Positions 56,247 to 64,000 of a stretch of 64,000 nt of DNA are shown in pieces. Under the pieces are notes generated by a model that was not told the origin of the DNA, ran no database searches, and worked only from the letters and a program-made list of their open reading frames with translations. The stretch's first letter is position 1. Each line of letters begins with the position of its first letter. The DNA lies in contig NC_085138.1 of NCBI RefSeq assembly GCF_035046485.1, forward strand, positions 273,277,694 through 273,341,693, written 5' to 3'. The translations under genes and the position numbers were made by a program. The stretch comes from Aedes albopictus. Lineage: Eukaryota > Arthropoda > Insecta > Diptera > Culicidae.

Positions 56247-56735
56247 GGGTGGAGCTAATTTTAAAAAATCTCTCTGGGATATGATTTCCCAAATGGAAAT
56301 TGATCTACTAGTCAAAATAAGTAAGCAGTACAAAAATGGGCGATTTTAGTTGATCTTTAGGGGTGGCGCAAAGGGTTTAAGTGATTTTTTTTCTAGAGCA
56401 AACCTTAAAAACATTTCAAACTAAATTTTCAAACATAATTTTTCTAGCCTAAATCGGTGATTTTAGAACCCAATTGGGCCAAATGTGTGCTCAAAATTGC
56501 GATATCTCTACTGGCTTCTGAGATATTTAAAAAAAAATGTCTTATTTTGGTATTTTTTAGGTTAGATACCAAAATATGACATTTTTTTCAAACATCTCGG
56601 AAACCAATATAACACAATTTTGAACACAAATTTGGCCCAACTGGGTTCTAGAATCACCGATTTAGAAAATTATGATTGGAAATTAAATTTGAAACGTTTT
56701 TTGAAGGTTTGCTCTAGCAAAAATTTTATTTTTCC
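56247..56735. mobile_element. Truncated copy of GGGTGGGGCTAA MITE
   Basis: Same left end and interior as 60599-61212 (TCTAGAGCAAACCTT, AAATCGGTGATTTTAGAACC), but the right terminus is lost where the 22-bp array begins. Its left TA is at 56245-56246. Confidence 0.75.
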
Positions 56736-57053
56736 TTCTGAGACTCTTCCAGAATCCCTTCTGGGATGCTTGCAGAATTCTTTTGGAATGTTTCTTGATT
56801 TTTTATAGGATTTTTCCAGATTCGTTCCAGGATGCTTCCATAATCCTTCGGGTGTGCTTTCAAAATCCAACATGGATGCTTTTAGATTCCTTTATAAGCT
56901 GCTTCCAGAATCCATCAGGGATGCTTCTAGAATCCATCTGAATTGCTTTCAGAATTCTTTGGAAATGCTTCAAGATTTATTTTTGAATGCTTTCCGAATT
57001 CTTCTGCGATGCTTCTAAAATAATTGTGGGGTGCTCCAGAGTGCTTATGAAAT
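56736..57053. repeat. 22-bp degenerate array, forward segment
   Basis: Reads CTTCTGGGATGCTTCCAGAATC-like units on the plus strand, the inverse of the array right of 58380. Confidence 0.75.
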
Positions 57054-58100
57054 AGGGTGTCTACTACTTGGAAAACACCTGAAAGCCGGGAATCTTCAGG
57101 TAATTATATTTAACAGGGAAAACCTGGAATACTTCTGAATAGATTTTTTAACAAATCCTTAGAGAAATCGTGAAAAAAAAATGGATCGCAGGATGATTTT
57201 CAGGAATAATCTGAATTGGATTATTAAGTTGCATTGATCAGGAAAATACTGACTACATAAAACGTTTCAATCGCATTTTGAAGCGCTTCTAAAAGTGATA
57301 CTTGAAAAAATATTAAACCATTACCAAAAATATTTCTGGCCAATATTGAAGGAAAATAATTGTTTTTTTTAATCAATTTGACAGAATTGTGGTACGCATA
57401 TTAAAGGAGTAACAGATGTAATTTGAGATCGTTATGCAAAAAAATCTGGTCTAAATCTGGAATGGTTTGCTAACAATTCCTCAACATGTTCCTGATACAA
57501 ATCACAATGACTTTTTTAAATTGATTTAAGTAGCCTTGTGTTAGAGGTTCTTACACATTCCACATTTTTTAAAACTTTTCAGTTAAAGTTCCTGTTGCAA
57601 TTCATGTATCAGAAAAAATCTAGGAGCCATTCTGATGGAGTTCATGATAGAATATGAAACGAATATACCAGTCATAATTTAGTAATTTTGTTTATTAAAA
57701 CTGCTTATTGGATTTCTGAATAACTTTTATCTGATTTTTTCGAGAATTTAAATATTTTTCCTCTAAGGGTTTTATGAAAAAAAAAATGCCAAATGCTACA
57801 TTTGAAATTTCTAGCCATTATTTTTAAAGGATTCTGAAAATCATATTCACTTATCAACTTCTTTATGTTTGTTTACGAGCTTTCATACAAATCTCCCATT
57901 TAATTTTAACCTAATTAATGAAAATTTGTTTGCATATTTAAAAAAAAGGATGATTTCTTACATTCATTGCTTCCAGGTATTTATATTTTATAAAATTTAA
58001 ACTGATTTACGAATTGGAAATAATACAAAACTCAAGTTTAATTATCCCTGTTAAAACCTGGAAAATTTCATTTTGTCTTATGAGTATGAGTAGATACCCT
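57054..58100. mobile_element. Insert with AGGGTGTCTACTA-type ends
   Basis: Left end AGGGTGTCTACTACTTGG; right end in reverse AGGGTATCTACTCATACT. It lies within the 22-bp array, and array units resume on the right. AT-rich interior with AAAACCTGGAA words near both ends; no transposase. No target duplication could be fixed because the flanks are repetitive. Confidence 0.6.
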
Positions 58101-60245
58101 GGAGATGCTTCTCCAATTCTCCTGGGTTGCTTCCATAATCTTTCTGCGATGCTTTCAAATTCCTTGTGGATTTCTTCCAGATTCGTTTTGGGATGCTTCC
58201 TGCTCCTCCTGTGAGGCTTTCAGTTTTCTAAATGAATGCTTCCAGAATCCTTGAAGTGGCCCTTCCAGATTCCCTTTAGGATGCTTCCAGAATTCTTCTG
58301 GGATGGTTCAAGACTAATTTCAAGAATGTTTCTAGAATTCCAGATAGATTTTGGAAGCATACTAGATGGATTCTGGAAGCAACCCAGACCGTTTTTGGAA
58401 ACATCTCATAAGGAATTTGTAGGCATCATTGAAACAACTTGAAAGCATCCCAAAAGGTTTCTGGAAGAATACCTGAAAGATTTTTGAAGCAATGAAAACG
58501 AAATTTGAAGAAGGCATTTTAATGGATTTTTGAAGCATCCCAGAAGGAATCTAAAAGTATCCCAGGAAAATTTCGGGTGCATCCCAGAAGAACTCTGGAA
58601 GCATTCCAGAATCTGAAAGTGTCACAAAAAAAAATCTGCAAGCAACTCTGAAGGCATCCCAGAATGATTCTGGAAGCTTCCCATTAGGAACCTGAAAACA
58701 TTCCAGAAGGATTCCGAAAGCAATCCAGAGGAACTCTTGAAGCATTCATAAAAGAGTCAGAAGAGTCCTGGAAGCATGATTCTGGAAGTATCCCTGACAT
58801 TATGTAATAGTAGGATTCTGGCAACATTCCTGAAGGACTTTAGAAGCATCCAAGAAAGATTTTGGAAGCTTCCCATAAGGAGTTTGAAAGCAACCCAGAA
58901 AAATTTTGGAAGCAGCCAAGAACAATTCTGAAAGCATCTCATTAGAAATCTGGTGGTATTCCAGGAAGAATCTGGAAGAATCCCGGGATTCTTGAAGCAA
59001 CGTATAAGTATTCTGAAAGCACCCCAGATGGACTCTGGAAGAATACCTAAAGTATTCTGGAAGCATTCCAGAAAGATTCTGGAAGCATTTTAGAACGAAT
59101 CTGCAAACATCCTATAAGGAATCTAGAAGTATTCCAAAAGAAATCTGGAAGCATCCTAGAAGAATTTGGAAAGCATCCTAGAAGAAATCTGGAAGAATCG
59201 CAGAAAAACTCAGGAAGAATCCTTAAAAAACTGGAAGCATCCCAGAAAGATTCAAGAATCAACCTAGAAGATATCTGGAAGCAACTCAGAAAGGTTCTGG
59301 AAGTATCCCAGAAGGATTCTGGAGTTATCCCAGAAGAAATCTAAAATAATTTCAGAAAAATTTTGGAAACAACCCAGACAGAATCTGAGAGTATCTCTGA
59401 AGAACTTGGGAAGCATTTTAAAAAAAAAAATCTGGAAGCATCGTAGAAGTTTTCTGGAAGTATCCCAGAAGGATGTTAGAAGCATCCTTGATGGATTATT
59501 AAAGTATGCTAGATGAAATCTGGCAGTATCCTAGAAGAATTTTGGAAGCATCTCAGAAGGACTCTGGAAACATTTTAGAAGAATTCGAGAACCATCGCGA
59601 AAGAAATCTGAAAGCATCCCTGAAAGATTCTGCAAGCAACCTCGAAGAATTAGAAAGCAACCCAGAAGGAATCTGGAAGCATCCCAGATTGTTTCAGGAA
59701 ATATCCCTGAAGGATTATGTAAGTATCCCTGGTAGATTCTAGAACCATATCTGAAGAAATCTGAAAGCAACCCAGAAGGAATCTGGTAACATCCAAGAAA
59801 AACTCGGGAAGTGTCTCAAAAGAAATCTTGAAGCATCCCATAGAGATTCTGAGAGCAACCTAGAAGAATTCTGAAAGCAACTCAGAAGAATTCTGGAAGC
59901 ATCCGAGATGGAATCTGAAAGTGTCATGGAACAATTCTGGAAGTATCCGTGATGGATTCTGGAAGGATTCCTTAAATATTCCCAAAAATCTAGGAAATGT
60001 TCCAAAAGGAATCTGGAAGCACCCCAGATGGAATCTGGAAGTATCCCATATGAACTTAGGAAGCATCCTGAAGGAAAACTGAAAGCATCCCAGAAGCATT
60101 CTGGAAGCATCCCAAAAGGATTCTGGAAGCATCCTATAAGGAATATGATAGCATCTCAGAAGTATTTTGGAAGTAACCCAGAAGGATTCTTGACCCAACC
60201 TAGAAGAATTCTGGAAATTCTGAGGGATTCCGGAAGCATTCCGGA
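58101..60245. repeat. 22-bp degenerate array with orientation switch
   Basis: 58101-58340 continues the forward orientation (ATGCTTCCAGAATTCTTCTG). From about 58345 the units are inverted (GATTCTGGAAGCATCCCAGAAG and variants). This runs to about 60245 with some 85 units. All long minus-strand frames here are consequences of a repeat that happens to lack stops. Confidence 0.9.
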
Positions 60246-60598
60246 TTGCGTTCAGTAGGCCGTTTAGTGGGTAGTTTTGTTCAACCTGAATTGATTGTGA
60301 ATTCTGTATTATTTATTAAGCTGCAGCATTATTTAGATATACATAGTACAGGTTTTCAGAGGAACACGGAATTATCAGTGGCCACATCTTACCTTCTAAC
60401 TAGCTAGTATTATCCAGAGAGTAAAAAATTCGAAGATTGTAAATGAAAATTTACATTCTCCCATTCGTGCTTCGCCACATTCATTGTCAGGTGGATGCCT
60501 CTCTATTTTCATTCATACTTTCAATATGGGTATGAATGTAATGTAAATATCTATTAGAGTAAGTCTTCTGTATACCCGCTTATACGGATGTTCTGGTA

Positions 60599-61212
60599 GG
60601 GTGGGGCTAATTTAAAAAAATCTCTACGGGATATGATTTCTCAACTGGAAAGTGATCTACTAGTCAAAATAAGACAGCTGTACAAAAATGAGCGATTTCG
60701 GATGATATTTAGGGGTGGCGGAAAGGGTTTAAGTAAATTTTTTGCTAGAGCAAACCTTCAAAAAACGTTTCAAATTTAATTTTCAAACATAATTTTTCTA
60801 GACTAAATCGGTGATTCTAGAACCCAGTTGGGCCGAATTTGTGTTCAAAATTGCGTGATATAGGTTTCCGAGATATTTGAAAAAAAAATGTCATTTTGGT
60901 ATCTAATTTTTGGGTTACGACATTTTTTTTTTTTTTTCAAATATCTCAGAAACCAATAGAGATATCGCAATTTTGAGCACAAATTTAGCCCAATTGGGTT
61001 CTAGAATCACCGATTTAGTCTAGAAAAATTATGTTTAAAAATTTAATTTGAAATGTTTTTTGAAGGTTTGCTCTAGAAAAAAAAAAAATCACGCCACCCC
61101 TAAAGATCAACCAAAATCGCCCATTTTGTACTGCTTACTTATTTCGACTAGTAGATCAATTTCCATTTAAGAAATCATATCCCAGAGAGATTTTTTAAAA
61201 TTAGCCCCACCC
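60599..61212. mobile_element. 614-bp near-palindromic MITE
   Basis: Ends GGGTGGGGCTAATTT on both sides, TA at 60597-60598 and 61213-61214. Arms pair over about 250 bp each (CATATCCC, GATCTACTAGT, TCTAGAGCAAACC, AAATCGGTGATTCTAGAACC). The central region is poly(T)/poly(A)-rich. Confidence 0.88.
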
Positions 61213-61548
61213 TAATGTTCCGGGTTGTTCCGGATTGTTCCGGAACCACAATTGGACCATAATATGCAACTAATATTATCCGGAGTGCGGTTGACTTCTG
61301 ATTTGCGGCTTCAGAATAAATATCGGGTGCGAAAGTATTCTTGGATGACAATGATTTTGCTTCCCGTAAGGAACTCGGGTTGATTCCGGCCCTCTAGCTG
61401 GCCAGGGTGAGGCCTCCGGCCAATGAGACCTCCACCAATCGATTCAGCACACTTTTTCCAAGCGAAAATGGTCTCAGCCGTCGGCAGAACCCGTTACCCA
61501 GCTGAGAAAATGAATTTAGTCGTGTTTCGGGTTCAATTTTTCCCACTG
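61213..61548. repeat. Right arm of giant inverted repeat
   Basis: Partner of 55921-56246, ending ...AATTTTTCCCACTG. The MITE junction falls at the same base in both arms (TAATGTTCCGG), so the insertion predates the arm duplication or both arms share an ancestor carrying it. Confidence 0.85.
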
Positions 61549-61673
61549 TGCATTGGGGTATTGAGTTTTTTTTTACAATTTATTCGGGATGTTTTGCTAC
61601 TTGCTTCGGTTATTCTTTTGAGAATAGGAAATTTCTTTGAGTTTTATTTTGAGTATTTGTACGGAAATTCTTT

Positions 61674-61733
61674 GACATTGCCCGCCATGTGCAATGACTG
61701 GGAAGGAAATTTGCTGTCAGACAAAACATCGCA
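61674..61733 (+). pseudogene. 20-residue RTE ORF scrap
   Basis: Reads LPAMCNDWEGNLLSDKTSH, matching VPAMCNDREGNLLTDKTMV at residues about 430-448 of the intact RTE ORF. It is in frame inside a longer chance ORF (61423-61830). Confidence 0.75.
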
Positions 61734-62159
61734 TATATGTACGGCTGAGGGACAATTTTCTTCGCATATGATGTTATTTTTTGAACTTACTGCGATGTAT
61801 CTGGTAAAATCATATAAAAGTGCAAATTAACTTTTATAATGCATGACTACATCGTAGTAGACTATATTCTGACGGTTTGTTGCGACGAACTTTGCTTATT
61901 CACAAAAGCGTTCGAGTGAACTCGCAAAGTGCCAATTGAATTCGCATAATTGCGTACTACGATGATTATACGACTTAGCTTGGTGCTTTTCTAATTATGT
62001 CAGTTTAACTCGCATTGGTGTACAAACTAAATCGCATAAAAGTGAAATAAACTCGTTTAAATGTACATACAAACTCGCATAAGCTGGAATCGTTAACGTT
62101 GGCATATTGCGATGTGATATGTGATAACAATGAAAGAGGTGCTGTTGGAGTGTCAAAAA
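61734..62159. repeat. Loose CGCATAA repeat region
   Basis: CTCGCATAA/ATCGCATAA words recur at irregular 20-50 bp spacing (about 61933-62080), and again at 62796-62965. No gene. Confidence 0.4.
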
Positions 62160-62162
62160 GTT

Positions 62163-62455
62163 AGGCTGACACAAATTTCGGTTTTCTCTTATGTCACCGC
62201 CCCCTTTGAAAATTTTGGCCGAAATTCAACATTTCGAGGGGGGACACTAATAAATTATTAAAGAAATTTAAAAACTTTAAGGGGAATGAGAGTTTCCCAG
62301 AAAATTTCTCAACAAATCCGATGTCTTTATAGATTTTTCCGAATTGTTTGGGTATTTTTTCATCAAATACATTTATTATTTATCGTCCTCCACTTGGTGA
62401 GTCAACGAGTATAGTGACAAAAGAAGAGAATGAGATTTGTTCCGGCCTTAAAAGA
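62163..62455. repeat. Dispersed ~290-bp repeat, copy 2
   Basis: Direct-orientation match to 20404-20690. It carries an extra CCTCCACTTGGT around 62390. Confidence 0.65.
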
Positions 62456-63017
62456 AAAAGTGAAAAGTAATCATTATGGTTACAAAACAAGTTACAAAGC
62501 CATCATTGACCTTATAATTAACAATGGGTGATGCTAGCAAGAGAGGAGTAGTGGTAACTGTGCAAGAAATCATGCTACATCATTTTGATTTCCAAAGAGC
62601 CTGCCGAACACGTACAGCGCACGGAAACCAACAGCATTCCAAGTGCACTGAGGTGAGTTTGAATGTCGTGACATTTAATCAGTGTGTTTCATAAGTAGTG
62701 TTTGGTGCTAAATGTGAAGTGCGGCTCGATAATCCAAAGTTATTAGTTCGATACTTTGCCGACAAGATTTTTTTTATTTTGAATATTTTTAAGTCGCATA
62801 AGGTGCTATATTACGTCGCAATAGTGCATACCGTACATCGCATAAGGTATCGCTTCAAGTCATATAGCGTCATTATTTTCCCGTCAATGCACGTATAGCG
62901 CCTCCACTTTTGTACGCATAAGGCACTCTTACTGCATCTTATGCAATGTAACTTTACCGCTTAAAAGTACGTATAACATGAACATTAACTTCATTATACT
63001 GCAAATTGGTTGTCTGG
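62456..63017. other. Unassigned
   Basis: No gene. The second cluster of CGCATAA words lies at 62796-62965. Confidence 0.3.
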
Positions 63018-63142
63018 GTTACCATAATGGATAATGGTCAAGCAGTGGAAACACCTATACTGGATGATGTTAATAAGGCCATTAAGGAGCTGAAGAAAAA
63101 TCAAGGCTCATGGGAATGACGAGATCCCGGTCGAACTTCGAG
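63018..63142 (+). pseudogene. RTE ORF fragment fused to family B LINE
   Basis: Reads QAVETPILDDVNKAIKELKK, matching residues about 479-499 of the RTE ORF. After a short deletion and frame change it reads DEIPVEL. It joins directly to the 5' end of a family B LINE at CGAGCCAGCC. Confidence 0.7.
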
Positions 63143-63640
63143 CCAGCCATAAAACGACAAGCTCCGAAAAATCAACAAGAGAAGAATGTGAACCGATACC
63201 AATGGCGACGACCACAGCGACGAAAAGGGACTTGCGATTGGAAGCTCGGTACGTGGAACTGCAGATCTCTCAACTTCATCGAGAGCACCCGCATACTCAC
63301 CGATCTACTGAAGGGCCGCGGGTTCGGAATCGTAGCGCTACAGGAGGTGTGTTGGACAGGATCCATGGTGCGAACGTTTAGAGGTAATCATATCATCTAC
63401 CAGAGCTGCGGCAACACACGTGAGCAGGGATCAGCTTTTATAGTGATGAGTGACATGCAGAGGCGCGTGATCGGTAGGTGGCCGATCGACGAAAGAGTGT
63501 GCAGGTTGAGGATCGGGGGCCGATTCTTCAACATAAGCAAAATATACGTGATAACAAAGACGCATTTTACGCACAGCTCGAACGCGAGTACGATCGCTGA
63601 CCAAACCACGACGTCAAGATCATGTCTTTTTTGTATGAAC
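63143..63640 (+). pseudogene. Family B LINE, 5' endonuclease part
   Basis: Frame with CDWKLGTWNCRSLN, VALQEVCW and RRVIGRWPIDERVCRLRIGG, i.e. the N-terminal half of the endonuclease. After ISKI a frameshift leads to DAFYAQLEREYDR and HDVKI, then the copy stops. 3'-truncated and dead. Same family as 2737-5612. Confidence 0.8.
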
Positions 63641-63789
63641 GAAAGACCACGCAGCGTGGGGGGGGGGGAAGAGGGGTGGGTTATGGGAATCTGACACTGA
63701 CTGTGGCAATATGGTGTTTGGTGGCGTTAGTGTTGTCATCGTGTATTGGTTTGCAACCTTACTCAAGTAAAGATTCAAATCCTTAAGCT

Positions 63790-64000
63790 GCTAGTACACA
63801 GGGTCAAATATTTGTCCGAAAAGAAACCAATGCTCAAACATCTTGTTTGCTAGTACACAGGGTCAAATATTTGTCCGAAAAGAAACCAATGCTCAAACAT
63901 CTTGTTTGACTCGATCAAATTTTCATTAGTGTCAAACTGATGTTGTTTCTTGAGTTCTTTCCTTGTCAAATATTTGACCCTGTGTACTACTGGCCTTACA
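63790..64000. mobile_element. MITE with TACACAGGGTCAAATATTTG ends, edge-cut
   Basis: A 59-bp segment is tandemly duplicated (63790-63848 and 63849-63907). The inverse end CAAATATTTGACCCTGTGTA is at 63967-63986. Shared end: AGTACACAGGGTCAAATATT. The outer right end may continue beyond the window. Confidence 0.7.

Noticed and set aside
58551..60258. Many open frames with LPESFWDASRFLLGCFQ-like repeats
   Set aside because: They are translations of the degenerate 22-bp array, occur in overlapping frames and have no start context or domain.

Overview
This looks like non-coding, repeat-dense DNA from a culicine mosquito, most probably Aedes. The best marker is a complete tRNA-derived SINE of Feilai type (42688-42970, minus strand, 9-bp target duplication). 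Two nearly identical RTE-clade LINEs, many TA-flanked MITEs and long degenerate arrays of short repeats fit the same picture. I find no convincing host protein-coding gene. The window is probably an intergenic region or a very large intron.

Layout. 1-9777: scattered, broken RTE-type LINE fragments of a second, older family (472-775, 2737-5612, 5790-7640, 8018-8130), one split by a 494-bp TA-flanked MITE (5992-6485). 9778-13479: a decayed I-type LINE (endonuclease, RT, RNase H, C-terminal zinc motif) still in one frame but with three in-frame stops. 13617-18205: a large inverted-repeat element that received three further insertions: RTE copy 1 (13848-17234, 15-16-bp target duplication), a foldback MITE of CCGCGTAAAA repeats (17250-17616) and a small MITE (17694-17920). 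18758-19481: a foldback element whose ends are tandem 16-mers and which carries a Feilai fragment. 19630-20160: an AT-rich RNase H remnant. 20944-22682: a long-TIR element with a second TIR element inside it (21189-21982). 22683-28244: mostly unique sequence with a tRNA-like SINE and a perfect hairpin. 28259-31466: RTE copy 2, whose 989-codon frame is open. 31481-36420: mostly unique sequence, a pogo-like transposase scrap and a TATA/Inr candidate promoter near 35360. 36534-38070: a microsatellite and a degenerate ~150-bp tandem array, interrupted by a 199-bp insert with 65-bp arms around a hammerhead-like core. 38071-44570: unique AT-rich sequence with two SINEs. 44581-48666: two hAT-like non-autonomous elements side by side, each with a MITE inside. 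49660-49760: an LTR/primer-binding-site-like junction. 50394-52123: a second foldback with tandem-repeat ends. 53155-55857: another inverted repeat complex. 55921-61548: a giant inverted repeat enclosing a 22-bp degenerate array that switches orientation. 61674-64000: small LINE pieces, a dispersed repeat and the start of a MITE that runs off the end.

Function. The two RTE copies are the only elements here with long open frames. Their shared ORF2 starts without an ATG and follows a 29-codon leader ORF ending in an in-frame TGA. Everything else appears to be non-autonomous or dead. Nested insertions let several relative ages be read directly. The most unusual theme is the repeated appearance, in unrelated sequences, of foldback elements whose inverted ends are short tandem repeats.
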